Source: Daphnia carinata
Lineage: Eukaryota > Arthropoda > Branchiopoda > Diplostraca > Daphniidae
Assembly: GCF_022539665.2 (NCBI RefSeq)
Contig: NC_081336.1
Coordinates: forward strand, 682,001 to 746,000
Direction of reading: 5' to 3'
DNA length: 64,000 nt
Position numbers and translations under genes: made by a program. This document shows, piece after piece, positions 38,774 to 51,289 of this stretch. The notes below the pieces were generated by a model, which saw nothing but the letters and a program-made list of their open reading frames with translations, was not told where the DNA came from and did no database searches. Within the stretch, counting starts at the first letter, position 1. Every line of letters starts with the position of its first letter.

Positions 38774-39773
38774 GTAAGGATTTTTACAGCAAACTGCAGT
38801 GGGAATGAAACTCCCCCCTCTAAAACAAAAGACCTAATGAGAGTGTATTACATTCACTGCTATGACGTAAGGTGTAAAAATGGGCAGGGTTAGCACGACT
38901 TCCATCATCGGAACAAGGCTGGGGCGAGATATAAAAAAAAGTAGGTAAAAAATAATACTGGCAGATTGGATTGGAAGTTCAATAAACATAAAACGTAACT
39001 TTCCAATTGCAATTCGCCAGACAAGTGCAAAAACATCCGAGACGATCAGTCATCGTAGAGACGGCATGACGACAATCACGCCACTTGAGCGATTAAGCCT
39101 TTATCGCATCAGATCGTTTCAAACAAATTGCGAGTTAAGGAATCGGTGGTTTCAGTCAAACAGGTAGCCAACAAGGGGAAACGATAGTCATAGCGGTATA
39201 AAACTGGCTATTGGGGAAAAAAAAGAGCGGAGAGCAAGTCATCAATATGTCGTTAAAGGAAGCTGTTTCTATCAGAAAAGAACCTTCCATTTTAGGAATT
39301 TAACTTTTTATCTCCAAGGAGCTGGCCACTTGTTCTGAACCACACAAAATGCGATCTATTTTTTTAGCCAAAAACTTGATGACAACTCATTGTTTACTGG
39401 AGGGGGGGGGACAATTTGCAAGAATATGGTTGGACAAACTGCCACCGGAAAAAGTGCGCAAACCAATTAGTGTACCGAATTTGCTTGCACGGTTGTTGTT
39501 CCCTTTGAAATGAATTCCTAGAATTCATTGATTTTTAGCGGGGTACGATAAGGGCACGAGGTCAAGATTTTTAAACATTCAGGTTCCGGCCTATATTCTA
39601 TAATTGGACGTATAGTATAGCCTAGACTGTCTATACGGTAAAACACTAATACACTTTCGATAAAGGTCGTTATTGCAGGACGCATACAAAACAAAACAAA
39701 AAGACACAACATTTTAGCACGATAGTACTAAATATGTGCTGTATGAATGGATGAAAGTTCTATGCACATGAGG
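38774..39773. other. duplicated flank left of the PC-esterase gene
   Basis: Aligns with 44686-45438 up to about 39580; a second TATA-like GGTATAAAAC lies near 39197. No gene seen. Confidence 0.4.
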
Positions 39774-41172
39774 TTATATGGCGTAGGACACTTGATGCTC
39801 ATTGCAAATGTCATTCAAAAACAGCTGGGTAGCTTGTGAGAGACCCGAGTAGCCAAGGTGTATGAAATCCTTGCAGCCAACGTATACGTTATTCCAATTG
39901 ATGTACGACTCGACTTTTTTCGCGTTCAAACGCGAGTGACGTTGGAAAACCTTGCAGCTGCGACAGTATTCAGTTGCCCATGGATGACTGGAATTGTAGT
40001 AGCGTATGCTTGAATAATTCCTAGTATCGAGCATATTTATGAAACAAACAAACAAAAAAAAAACCAAGTTCAAATGGAAACGTTTTGCAAGCAGTACCCG
40101 AGAATACGACGAGCTGCTTCGTTGAAAAGGTGGATTTTTTCCGAAAAAACGGAAGTGTTCGGAGCCGTGCCGTTGCCATAGAACTCCCCGCTTGGATACT
40201 GATTCAGCCAAATGACTTGGGTCACATTCGCCAACTGACCCAGGATTGGTCCGATGTGCAGGAGCCCGTCTTCATATACTTGAAAGTCATTTTCGTGTGG
40301 ACGCACACCGTAGCGAAACATATGGTGGACTGACATACCTAATGACGAGTGTGAAATGCAAGAAGAAAAGCAGGCCGTTTTTCATTGTTAATCAATTTTA
40401 CTTAGGAAAATCAAATGAGGTCGTCCTGCTTCACTGGTCGCCCATCCACGAGTCATTTTCATAAGGCCTTCATTTATTAACGGCTGCCATTTGAATGATA
40501 GTTTCAACCCGAGAATCTGACTGGTAATTTCTACGTTTTCATGATATGCGTTTGGGATGAAGGTCGGAGTCGATGTTTTATCGAAATCTGGAAGGAGCTT
40601 CAAAGAGAACATTTGAACTGTCATGTAAGCACAATCGGTATAAAACCAAAGTAAAAATGCACTTCATCAACTTACCCTAACGAAATTGAAAAAATGTTGT
40701 CGAAGCCTTGAATCTCCCATGAATAGGAAATGCAACATTTCAACAGATTTCTCTCCTTTCATTGCATCGAGACAGGCTGCAATGCGACTGGGCGTGTACT
40801 GCAGAAGTCTGCAAGGACTGCCGTCGGACATCAGCCGGTTGCTAATGTAAGACCCTTTTGCTTCTTTCGCGTAGTGGTATTCCCCTCCATTGATAAGATT
40901 TCCTATGCAGACAGGCAATTCGTTGTCTGCCGCCAAGTTCATTCTTTTCAAAAATCAACGCACTAGTGTCAATTTACTACCACAAAATCCTGCTTTTATT
41001 ACATGCAAAATATCGCTACTTACGTCCCAATGCTATTTAGTGTCGTCGTTCGCCAAGCAATGGATCTGTAGATCATTGACGACAGGAAACAAAACATGCA
41101 TCCGACAGCCAGGAACAGCCGAACGTTTTCGCTTCGCAATCCACGTTCCATCTCGGAGAAATTAAACGGCAT
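39774..41172 (-). CDS. PC-esterase / CAS1-type O-acetyltransferase A
   Basis: Exons 41024-41172, 40676-40943, 40402-40597, 40098-40338 and 39774-40020 give 366 residues with all phases matching. The N terminus is a type II Golgi anchor (VRLFLAVGCMFCFLSSMIY). The catalytic core shows the GDS block (FLFMGDSRLRQHFF) and the C-terminal D-x-x-H (KDFIHLG) of the PC-esterase SGNH-like fold, whose members O-acetylate or de-esterify sugars. The start at 41172 (MPFNFSEM) could instead be the ATG at 41151. A second, diverged copy with the same exon plan lies at 56441-57836. The gene is missing from duplication copy B. Confidence 0.85.
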
Positions 41173-42435
41173 ACGCACCAACAGTTATAACACTTACAAA
41201 CAAATTAAAAACCCCAAAACAATGGCACTACTTGAACGACAAACTAGACGTGCAATTTTAGCGAGTTTTTTTTTTTTTTGGAAGCGAGTTGGATAGCACA
41301 AATCTACTACCAGTCAAAGATATACTGAAAAGACTAAAGCATATCCTTAGACCTCCTAGCATATCGTTCTTTAAAACAATACAATCATTTTTGAGTACTA
41401 AGAAAAAAGAAAATCTTGTAATTTTCCTGCAGGCCACGAATTCAAATAAAAACGCCTGCGTACCTTGAATTTGAAAATCGGTGGCTAATGATGATGGATA
41501 GCGCTGGTCGAACCCTTTTTTCTTTGGTTAATAACCTTTCCCCAAAATCATGAACATTAAGCCCGACCTTGCTCAGGTTGTTGTCATTGAACAAGAGAAA
41601 CCGATCAACACAAACTAAAAGCCCGAACGTGAAGCATTGCACATCCTTGAATTCAATCTCGTAGTTGATTATCTTTAACCTTTCTTCTATTGACCTTCTT
41701 CTCGTATCGATATATCGTACTTGCAGTTTGATATCCACTAGAACAATCTCATAGTTAGCAGAACATGTTTGGAGTCTTTTACTTTGATATGGTGGCTCAA
41801 AATGACGTTTCAAATGTCACAAAAGACAGAAGAGGTTATAATGAGTTGACTGGGGTGATAGCCCAAAAAATTAGATTTAACAAAAAACAAACAAAAACAA
41901 AGTTAAAAACTGATCCCATTCAAATGAGTAATGATACTGCATACGACGATCCAGCTGAAATATTAAACCAACAACAAAATCACGTTTGAATACCATGACT
42001 TTCTACGTGGCGTAACTACGTGGCGTAACAACTCACACACACAAATTGCCATGGCTTTTACAAGCACCTTAGTAACACACACGTCTTACAATTCCCTTTC
42101 TTGAAACGTCCTTCTAAAACTCTAATTAAATGCAAGCTACAAACATAATAAACAGCAGGTGCAATCTTAATGCATAGAGTGTGTTCATTCCGTTTCGTTT
42201 TGTTTACAAATCTTTCAATGCTATTAGTGGAATAACTACCAAATACAATGCCAGTGATGTCACACTTTGAAATTTTCAATTTCATATTGCAAACAAGGAA
42301 GTGTCTGCTGTAATTTCTAGAAAACTGGAACAACAGCACTAACCATAAGAATTAAGATGTATAAAACCAACACCCCGGTGAGTAACAAAATCTAAAGTGA
42401 ATGAGAAAAATCTAAGGATATTGGGACAGTGATGA
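41173..42435. other. duplication junction region
   Basis: 41390-42020 matches 45520-46415. An open frame at 41442-41813 (minus) is not kept open in copy B, so I do not call it. Copy B begins about 42033 with the F7 3' flank. Confidence 0.45.
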
Positions 42436-43329
42436 TTAAGGGCAAATTGGATAGCCAGTAGACACGCATCGGAATCTCACTGCTTGAACGAAAGTGCTGG
42501 TGATAATAGTTGAAGTTACCGACCACGAAGTAATGGTTATCGTTGCCACCAGAGAAGTCGGCCACAAGTACAAGAATCGCTTCTTGTTTCTCATCTGCAT
42601 CTCCGACAGGTCAATCAATCGCCTACCACGCCCTTCCTCGTCCTTTGAAGACATGATTTCACTCGTAATGTCCCGTCCGTCGTGGATAAAAGACACCTTC
42701 ATCGGCTGTTCTGTTGGCGTTACTCTAAAAGAGAAAACAATTCAATAGGACCATTGGACGTTTTCTTTTAATTTTGAAACTTACAGTTGCATTTGGCTGG
42801 CATCGATAGCGAATTGATTAGCGTGTTCATCTTCAAGCAAATCGGATTCAGATTGCCTTTTGCGACGACAATTGGGAACGGGATCGGGCAGCGCTGGGAG
42901 GAAATTGTTACGCGGAACGCACGTCGAGAACGTGATGGCCGTGCACGTAGACGTATGGGTCAGCGCAGCCGTCTTGTACGGGTGGTACTGTTTCGTCATA
43001 AACAAACGATTTTGTGGCTTATTGCCGAACGTTACGTCTTCTTGTCATTCCCCGTAGTTTTTAACTCTGGGCTCGTCGCGCATGCTATCAAACTGCTGAC
43101 TTCTATCTCGGCTGGACGATGCTATTGGATGTTTCTCATGTACCCCAGTCCCGATGATGATGGGTGTCACGTCGGGACTGGCATAGCTGTCGTCGTAGTA
43201 ACGAGGATATTCGATGGGCTGCTGCTGAGCGAACGGCGTCGAAATCCATGGCAAATGGAACATGTTCCGGGGCATGTATTGCTGATGGGAAGCAGCGACC
43301 AAAATCAACAGGATAACGGACAACTTCAT
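42436..43329 (-). pseudogene. secreted family, member F7 with in-frame stop
   Basis: Exons 42785-43329 and 42436-42724 mirror F6 in position and phase. Identity to F6 is very high, including the Cys pairs, RRKR, RNKKRFLYL and the terminal PICP. At 43045-43047 a TGA replaces the CGA codon of F6 (KNYG-H-R becomes KNYG-E-stop), cutting the product after about 94 residues, before either module. The rest of the frame is still open, so the lesion is recent. The terminal motif reads RCVSTGYPICP. Exon 2 is one codon shorter than in F6. Confidence 0.8.
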
Positions 43330-43477
43330 TTTCTATATGTAAATAATAGAAAACAGGAGAAGTGAAATTTAACACATAGCTTCAAAGCAAAATTGAATTA
43401 AATTCAATTGCCCGATGTAGACTGCCGATGGAACAGTTCAACTGTCAATTGATCTTCTACCGATAGCCTCCAACATG

Positions 43478-43485
43478 TTTTTATA
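43478..43485 (-). promoter_or_regulatory. TATA box of F7
   Basis: TATAAAAA on the minus strand in the position of the F6 TATA box. Confidence 0.5.
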
Positions 43486-44353
43486 GGTGCTTCGTTATCG
43501 TTTCGCACCTGTTCCCTTTATAACGAACGAAGCTTTTACCAATTGTCCCTTTCATGATGTGCCCATCAAGGCCAGCGTGAAAATTGTTTACAACACACAC
43601 CCACTTTGCTTAGCGCGTTTCCAAGAAAGAATCAACTTCAATCGCATTGATCCGAAAAGCCAAGAATGTTAAAAGCCGCACTTTGTCCCCGTGTTTTTCT
43701 CCTCACACGAACGTCCAGACGGCCAATTTCATTCTCTTTTCTAAAGCTTTATAAAGCGGCCGTGTCCGGTTTATAGGGCCGCGCTTTACGAAAATATTGA
43801 AATATTTTAGTTTGTTGGAGTACCATCGTAGCTTAAGGGGATACCAATAGAACTATAAGAAACAAAAAAGGGTTTATAAATAGTGGAAGCATTAAGCCGT
43901 TGAGCATCAGAATCGAAAAGAGTCATAGAAGAACAAAGATTGCTCGTGCCACACCTGCCCTAGTGTTCTTGAATGACACGAAATTCGACATTGATAAAGG
44001 ACAATGTTAATACGCAAAATTAAAGCAACGTTTCAATACAAAGTACTAAGAATTTTTAGTGCTATTCTATTTTTGCTTTTTGGATAAAGACCCAAGCACA
44101 CGTCAGCTCCAACTACGTAGGGATCCTGTAATAAACAACTAACAAAGATAAACGGCCGTGAATACATAATGTATCAACGAATCAGGCATTAAACGATACA
44201 ATGGCTACACAGAAACGGGTAGCCATTGGGGAAACGATTGTCAGAGTTTCACGGGCCACATCGTCATTGTAACGAGTGACATGAAAGAAAACGAATAGGG
44301 TGGTTCTGCACCAACTCATCACATATTCATTAAGAAAATCGGCAGGAGGGCTG
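43486..44353. other. upstream flank of F7 (duplicated)
   Basis: Aligns with 37481-38444. No gene seen. Confidence 0.4.
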
Positions 44354-44685
44354 TATATAAAACCTTAACTAAAAAAACTAACCTTGATGAGCTGCAATCG
44401 CAACGAACTCGACTGAATCCATTTCAAATCTTTTTATGTGAGCACGATGATGACGTAGTCCGGAGGCACTTAAAAAAAACAACACTTTAAACTGCGTGGT
44501 CGTAGGGAATTACGTTACAGTTCATCAGTTACACTATACTCTTACACACATTACTAATAGACGTGCAATCATTCCTCCAGTTGAAAATGTGCGACTCTCT
44601 CGTCCGATGCATTAAACACGTTTGGTGCGTTATTCATTTGTTTTGGTTTGTTCTCTCTTTTTCGTTTCTAAGAAGTCAAGGTGGG
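44354..44685 (+). other. promoter plus possible signal/anchor exon, copy B
   Basis: TATATAAAA at 44354-44362 and an open 33-codon exon 44587-44685 (MCDSLVRCIKHVWCVIHLF...SFLRSQGG) ending at GTAAGG. Relative to copy A one T is lost and one gained about 20 bases apart, so the frame and length are kept. Confidence 0.35.
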
Positions 44686-46610
44686 GTAAGGATTTTTACA
44701 GCAACTGCGGTGGGAATGAAACTCCCCCTCCAAAGCAAAATACCTAATGAGCTTGTATTACCTTCACTGCTATGACGGAAGGTGTAAAAATAGGCAGGGT
44801 TAGCACAGTTCCATCACCGGAACAAGGCTGGGTGGAGATAAAAAAAAAATAGATAGAAAATAATCGAGGCAGATTGGATTGGAAATTGTTTAAGCGTGAA
44901 ACGTAATTTCAAATTGCAATTCGCCCAGGAAGTGCAAAGACGTTCGAGACGATCAGACATCGTAGAGATGGTGATGACTTGGGCGACTGGACCGTTATCG
45001 CATCAGATCGTTTCAAACCAATTGTGAATTAAGGAAATGGTGGTTTCAGGCAAACAGCTGGCAAACAAAGGGAAACGATAGTCATAGCGATATAAACGTG
45101 GCTATTGGGAATAAAAAGAGCGGAGGGCATGTCATCAAAATGTCGTTAAAGATAGCTGTTTCTAACAGAAGAAAACCTTCCATTTTAGCAACTCAACTGG
45201 TCATCTCCAAGGAGCGGGCCATTGTTCCACACAAAATTCGGACCTAGGTCGAAAATTTGATGATCATCTGGTTGTTGACTAGGGGGGTACAAATGCCAAC
45301 AATATCGTTGGAGAACTGCCATTGGAAAGAGGCCGTGCACTGGATTGCTTGCACGGCTGTTCTCTTTGATATGAATTCTAAGAATTCATTGATTTTAGGA
45401 GGGTATAGTAACGCCAGCTCAAGATTTTATCCCTAAAATTTGACTGAGGGTTTTGATTGTTGGATGGATATTTTCATTAGGGCCATTAAAATTCAAATGT
45501 AAGGTAAAATGTAACGGTTTTTGAAAAAGAAAACTCCTGTAATTTTCCTGCAGGCCACAAATTAAGAGCGCTTCCATATGTCGGTTTCGAAAATCAATGC
45601 AAATGATGATGGATAGTCTTGGCCGTCCCCCATTATCTTCGGTTAATAACCTTTGCCAAGATCGTGAACAGTGTGCTCGACCTTGCTCAGGTTGTTGGCA
45701 TTCAACAAGAGAAAGTGATCAATAACAAACAAGCACGACCGTGAAGCATCAGACATCCTTGAATTCAATCTCATAACTGATTACCATTAACTCATATTTC
45801 ATCGACGTTCTCCTTGCATCGTATTATACTTTGTGAGTTTGATTCCATTAGAGTAATCTAATAGTTCTGTTTCGAGTCTTTTACTTTGATGCCGTGGCTT
45901 GAAATCACGTTCCGGATGTCACAAAAGGCAGAATAGGTTAGTAAGTTGACTGGGGCAATAGCGGAAAATGTGCGCTGGAACATACTGAGAATGTCGGGCA
46001 ATGAAATGTTGAAAACCAAGGGCTTTGCGTGACACGGGATTCAAATCGCATAGGCTAGTTTCACGTCGGAAATGAATTTGGACGTTGACGTCGTCAAACT
46101 AGTTCATCCCAAGAGGAAATTCAAAGCCAGTAGTTGCCTTTAGAGATAGTCAATTACCAAGAACAGGCTCACCGTATTCAATTTTCTTCACCCTTGAATG
46201 TTTGCATACCTGGTAAATCAACTTTCGTTTTTCAAAATCATTTGCACGAACATTTTGTTTACATCTTTACTTACGTCTTGCAGATAGAAAACGAAAACAA
46301 ACTTAAAAACTGATCCCATTAAAATGAGTAACAAGATTGCATACGATATCCAGCCGAAATTTTAGACCAAGAACAAAATCACGTTTAAATACCAGGACTT
46401 TCTACGTGGCGTAAATTGTACAGGTAGACGGGCAGCAAGGGCCAGCCTTTTTTGCGCAGACTTTCTTGAACTCGTTCGATAGAAGACTTGAGCTTCAAGC
46501 GATGACCAGCAGTGAGTGGTATCCTGCCGCCAGTAATTCATGCAAATTAAGATTGATTACCACCTGTGACGCATTCATCACGAATTTGTTTTTCCTTATT
46601 ATGTTTTTGC
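44686..46610. other. right part of duplication B and intergenic
   Basis: Duplicated flank to about 46415, then the 3' flank of the sulfotransferase gene. No gene seen. Confidence 0.4.
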
Positions 46611-47800
46611 TTACACGGGTTTCTTTGTACGCTTGTGGTCCTTACGGTCCTTGTGTAGCAGAGTGCAACGCATCCTCTCCGGATCGACAGGTGGATGATG
46701 AGGATCAACGAAGTTGATAACGTTCAATAAACGTTTCAGTTCGGCCGCTGTGTCTTCCAGAAGAAGCCGCTCGTAGAAAATGACGGTCCCGTTTTGAATG
46801 TTTTCAATCCAACCGACCGCGTGATCGGCCCACGTATCCGCAACGTAATCGATGTATTTATCCCACTGGGGGCCCAAGAAATCTTTTTCTGGCACCACTC
46901 CCGTGTGATTTCCAGAAGATCCGAGGAAATGTGCAAACGTAAACAACGCGTCCATCGGATTACGTAAGAGAAGGATGCCGCGATTGCCGTAGAGAAAACT
47001 GCGGATGGGCCCTCTGTTTTTCTTAGTTTCATTGGCCTTCACCTATATGCCCAACATTTTCAGAGTCAAAAGTGAACTTATTTGGTTTTAATTTGAAAAT
47101 ACTGACGAGATTGTTAGTTAAAGTCGGAAAAGATGCAAAATCGGGTAAAAGGACGTCGTGATCTTTAATGAGAATCGTGCATTCACAATCCAAATCCGCC
47201 GTATTGCCATGATGTCCTAACATTAACAAAGTTTAAGCATAACTTTATCAACTATCACCAATTAAGCGTGACATTATGTATACCCGTCAACACGATCGGC
47301 GATTCCGCACGTCCGTAAACTGTTCCAGTGTATATCCTTAATGACGCACAGAATTGAATCAGCGAAATTCATAAATGAATAGAGATCAACTCACCCTGTT
47401 ACGCCTTCGATTAACTGGCGTGTCCACGTTACTCCACTACCAGGAAAAGAAGTTAAAGCCCATTTAGGTCTGGTTTTATTCTTTGCAAACTTAAAATGGC
47501 ACAAAACCAATGCTATTAAAACTTACAATAGGTAGAAAATGCAATAAAATTTTTTTTTACCTGGACAGGGAAATGTTGACAGGTAGGATCACCAATCCAA
47601 GGGTAGCTCACAGGATCGGGATCGGTAATGTAATCAGTGGGTAAATCACATTTTTGCCGGCCATTAGCAACGGACGACGAGTAGTTGCAAGTGTTGGTGG
47701 TGATCAACATTTCATAATTAAAGCGATAAAAGGAGAATAGCACAAGACCTGTCACCACCAAACCAATGACATAAAAATCTTTGAATAAACGGAGCTTCAT
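46611..47800 (-). CDS. WSCD-like Golgi sulfotransferase
   Basis: Exons 47561-47800, 47395-47489, 47284-47336, 47107-47216 and 46611-47042 give 309 residues. A type II anchor (FYVIGLVVTGLVLFSFYRF) is followed by the PAPS 5'-phosphosulfate loop (TSFPGSGVTWTRQLIEGVTG), GIYTGTVYG, LIKDHDV and the 3'-phosphate region (GILLLRNPMDALFTF), then GWIENIQNGTVIFYERLL. This order is that of WSCD-type sulfotransferases, which transfer sulfate from PAPS to glycans; no WSC domain is present. The donor of the fourth exon is uncertain: GTCAGT is used here, and an earlier GTCCTT would shorten the loop after KDHD by 12 residues. Its neighbours are also glycan-modifying enzymes. Confidence 0.8.
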
Positions 47801-48639
47801 GTTCGATGCTGGCGATTCAATCAGCCTGGCACTACGAACTAAGCGAATCAGCGAGTAAATAAAGATTTCGAAGACATCGGCCAGTTGAACATACCGAATA
47901 TCTCATAACACGAACGTGGTTGTCTTAAGGACCTCCCTAAAAAAAAAAAACTTGAAAAATAGTTGTGCCGAAGGGTTGGATGTATCCGAGGAAAACCAAA
48001 AAAATACTTCACTCACAATGTTATTCGATTTTAAACGTTCAACGTGTTCAAGTCGGAACGTGAACAAGTGGTCCCCAATTCTCAGATAACTCTGGTTTAC
48101 ATTGCCTAGTTTTTTTTTTCTGGTCATTTAATCGTATCCTAAGTTTGATTGGTAAGTTAAATAGGCAGATGGAACTTGAGTATGGAATGTAGCTTAAATC
48201 TTATTTGCCCTTGAATTTCATGCGCCGATTTCAGATTGTTGCTATTGGCTTCCTCCACCGTTTATCGGTAACGTAGATTAAATTAGGCATTAAAATCTTT
48301 CATTCCCATTTTCCCTATTGATTTCAAAGGTCGTGTGCTCGCCAATTTATACTTTATTCCTCTACATCCAAAACAATTCTAAAAATAGTTTACCTTCGAT
48401 GCCACAGTCTGCGTACACTATCATGAAAAATGAATCCGACTAATCAAAAACGAACTCCTCCTACTTTGCTTCTCAATTTCCTTAAGGGCAGCTGGAGTCA
48501 GTCCCAGCCCAAGTCTCGAACATGTGTTAAAATACAATTGTTTTTTTATACCTTTTCTAAACGTCCAGCAGTTTGATGAGCTCGAGTAGCTATCCAAAAC
48601 ACTATCTCTAACTTCATTTTCACAACGAAGCCGTTTCAA
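47801..48639. other. intergenic between divergent sulfotransferase and fucosyltransferase genes
   Basis: The two genes diverge from this 840-base region, so it holds both promoters. No clear TATA box was seen. Confidence 0.45.
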
Positions 48640-49963
48640 ATGGCTGGTGGATGTTTACCGTCTCGAACCATCGCCGCATTTTGGCGGAAGAAAAACAATG
48701 TTTTAGCCAGTCTCTTGTGCTGCTACGTCTTCGTGTTCCTAGTCCGTCAAGTAAACGTCAACAAGGTAAAGATTCACCAAAAAATTTCAAAGAAATAACA
48801 TGCCTTCATCAATACATTATCACAGCTAGTGGCAGTTGAGAATCACATTCAAATCACAGCCAACAACCATCAAGAAACATTCAAACCATTGAAGATGATA
48901 CTCTACTGGAACAGTTTCTTCACTTCAAAAGATTACACGTTCGGATTCGGACAGCAGCCGTTTATAAACGCAAAATGCCCGACAACAGGTTGCGTAACGA
49001 CCGACGATCGCAATTTGTTCAACGTTAGCGACGTCGTCATTTTCTCCATTCAACAATTGAATTTAAGCGACTTACCCGCACACAGATTTCCTCACCAACG
49101 TTTCGTCTTCTACGAAATGGAATCGCCATCGACGACGGATCCCATTCCTTTGCTCAACAACCGCACGCGATTCGGATTCTTCAATTTGACCATGACCTAC
49201 CGACTCGATTCGGACGTAGTTAATCGAGACGCCTATGGAATGGTAGTGCCAAAGGGCAGCTTATCCTCGGCCTATCCGAAATCACGGAGCAATGGCACCA
49301 CGTCATTAAACGGCAATTATTCACCTGTCAACATCAACGGCAAGAAGAAATTAGCCGCTTGGTTTGTTTCAAATTGCGTCACGACCAGCCGTCGTGAAGA
49401 TTACGTGAGAGAGCTCGTCAAGTACGTTCCGGTGGACATTTACGGCAATTGCGGGAATTTGACGTGCGAAAATCAGACACGCGGCCGTGAAATGGTTCGT
49501 GACGATTACAAATTTTACATCGGATTCGAAAATGCCCTTTGCACGGACTACGTGACGGAGAAACTGATGGTCGGTTTCTTCTATGACGCCGTCCCTGTAA
49601 GTTAATTTTGTATTGATTTTAATGAAATGAAATTGTATGAAAATGTTTACGTAATTTATTTTTCAGGTGGTCAGAGGTGCCGTGAATTACGCGGAATTCG
49701 CACCACCGCATTCGTTTATCGACGTCAACGATTTCGCTTCGCCCAAACAACTGGCCGACTATCTTCTCCTGTTGAACGAGACGGACTCTTTGTACGCCCG
49801 TTATTTCGACTGGAGACGTGACTACACCGTGGAACTGTATCAGAAACGCGGCTGGTGTCATCTGTGTCAACTGGCTCACGATGACCAACTCCCGTCCAAA
49901 GTGTACGACGATATCTTGACGTGGTGGGTGGACGACCCCAAGAACTGTGATCTGCCTAAATAA
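48640..49963 (+). CDS. alpha-1,3-fucosyltransferase (GT10)
   Basis: Exons 48640-48765, 48826-49596 and 49667-49963 (both introns phase 0) give 397 residues. Exon 1 encodes the type II anchor (VLASLLCCYVFVFLV). Exon 2 contains the acceptor-side region (VFYEMESPSTT, FFNLTMTYRLDSDV) and the GT10 donor signature FYIGFENALCTDYVTEKL continuing into GFFYDAVPVVRGA across the intron. Exon 3 ends with HSFIDVNDFASPKQLADYL and a Cys-rich tail. The length suits the family. It would transfer fucose from GDP-Fuc to N-acetylglucosamine in the Golgi; core versus antenna specificity cannot be judged. Confidence 0.92.
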
Positions 49964-50043
49964 AAGAAATTATTGAATTTTGAAAAGAGTTTCCTTTCTA
50001 TAATAAATCTATCGAGAACCGGTCATTGGAAGGAAGCTTACGA
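49964..50043. other. fucosyltransferase 3' flank
   Basis: TAATAAATC-type polyadenylation context near 50000, then the direct repeat begins. Confidence 0.35.
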
Positions 50044-50800
50044 GCATAGGAGTTGCACGAGATTGACGTGCGCTTATCCATCTTTAACGTTCTTGATGAG
50101 TGTTCAGCTCGAGGGAAGATTCCACCCTAGATGTGAAAAATGTCGGATACACGGCCTGTTTCAATAAAAAATTCATCAATCAGCGAAACTGATATAGCAT
50201 TAGTCATGTTTGCATTCATTCTCGACGCACATCACGATGAAACGCAACTACTGTCGATGGTTAACTGTCGTTTGGAAATGCTCTCCGTCGCATCTAGCTC
50301 TCACTACTTTACCCTTTGTGAATAACGCCCTATCACGTCTGTAAAAGAAGGAAGGAAAACGGATGTTACCTGCTGATTATTAACGAAACGCAGGAAAGGA
50401 CGACCACCAACCTCTTCAAAATGATAAACAAAAGAAACTTTTTGTACAGGTATGGCCAGGTGTGGCGATTGTTTAGCGGCGGAGGTGAAAGAAAACGAAA
50501 CATCCCTGCTCACACCTGTAAATGCTACTGTCACAGTACAGGCCGTTGACACCGATGTTGCCGTCACGATAGCCTCGAGCTAAAGCTTCGAAAAAAAAAT
50601 GGCGTTTTTCTTCTGATTGTAGCCCTACCCTCTGCTTCAGATAGAAGAAAGGGAAAGGTGTAGGAAACTGCGGCGGAAAGAATAATGCTCGCAAAAAACG
50701 TAGTTTTGGGGGCGTTTTGAATCGTTTCTTTTTCTTTCTCTTTTTCTTTTTCACTCTTTTCCCTCTTTTTCTTTTCAATCTCAATTCTTACGTAAGGGTG
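50044..50800 (+). repeat. direct repeat flanking the FkbM gene, left copy
   Basis: About 750 bases similar to 53273-54045 in the same orientation, from ATAGGAGTTGCACGAGATT through GTTACCTGCTGATTATTAACG to a TTTCTTTTTC pyrimidine tract. A minus-strand frame inside (SRDVSFSFTSAAKQSPHLAI) is shared by both copies, with different stops and no splice support. Confidence 0.7.
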
Positions 50801-51289
50801 AATCAGAGCTACAGGTATAAATGGATGCTGATGGCATTGTAGTAGACTTGTTTGTTAACTAAATAACGCTAACAGAGCAATATTAATGGAAATGAAAGAA
50901 TCTCTAACACCTGTACTTGAGAGTTCTTCATTCGTTTATTCGCTACAAGTTTACCGTTTATTTACATAATTGTTCAACACATGGTGACATCCCGACACGG
51001 ATGGCGAATCAAAACCATACGATTATTAATTCGAAAACGCAAGATTGAAAATTGAATTTTGCCCTTTTTGTGAATCGATCATGCCATTAGTCTATTACCA
51101 AAACTTGTCCATATTATCTTTTGCCTAAATCAAGAAAACAATTAGGCCCTGTGTATTGTCAACAAGAAAACGGGGCAAAATGAAAGACGCTAGAACATTT
51201 GCAAATAAACGACTAATTTAATTTTGCTTTTACCCGGCAAAAAATGTATGAAATTTTCCTCCTAGACAGATATTAATCGCCACGTCCAG
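50801..51289. other. intergenic, FkbM 3' flank
   Basis: No gene seen. Confidence 0.4.

Larger units (their letters stand above)
36020..42020. repeat. tandem segmental duplication, copy A
   Basis: Sequence from CTTTTACAAGC near 36050 through the F6 gene, its promoter, the 38.4-39.5 kb flank and the 41.4-42.0 kb block aligns base by base with 42033-46415 in the same order and orientation. Copy A additionally holds about 1.8 kb (39.58-41.39 kb) with the PC-esterase gene. TTTCTACGTGGCGTAA marks the right end of both copies. Confidence 0.8.
42033..46415. repeat. tandem segmental duplication, copy B
   Basis: Direct copy of 36020-42020 that lacks the 1.8 kb PC-esterase segment (break near 45438-45520, with about 80 unrelated bases) and has about 300 extra bases near 45965-46275. 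F7, its promoter and the MCDSL exon are all present. Confidence 0.8.

Noticed and set aside
41442-41813. 123-codon minus-strand frame in the duplication junction
   Set aside because: The matching region in copy B is broken by multiple indels and no domain is recognisable.
50473-50784. Lys/Arg-rich minus-strand frame (KKKRKKKKR)
   Set aside because: Translation of the pyrimidine tract of the direct repeat.
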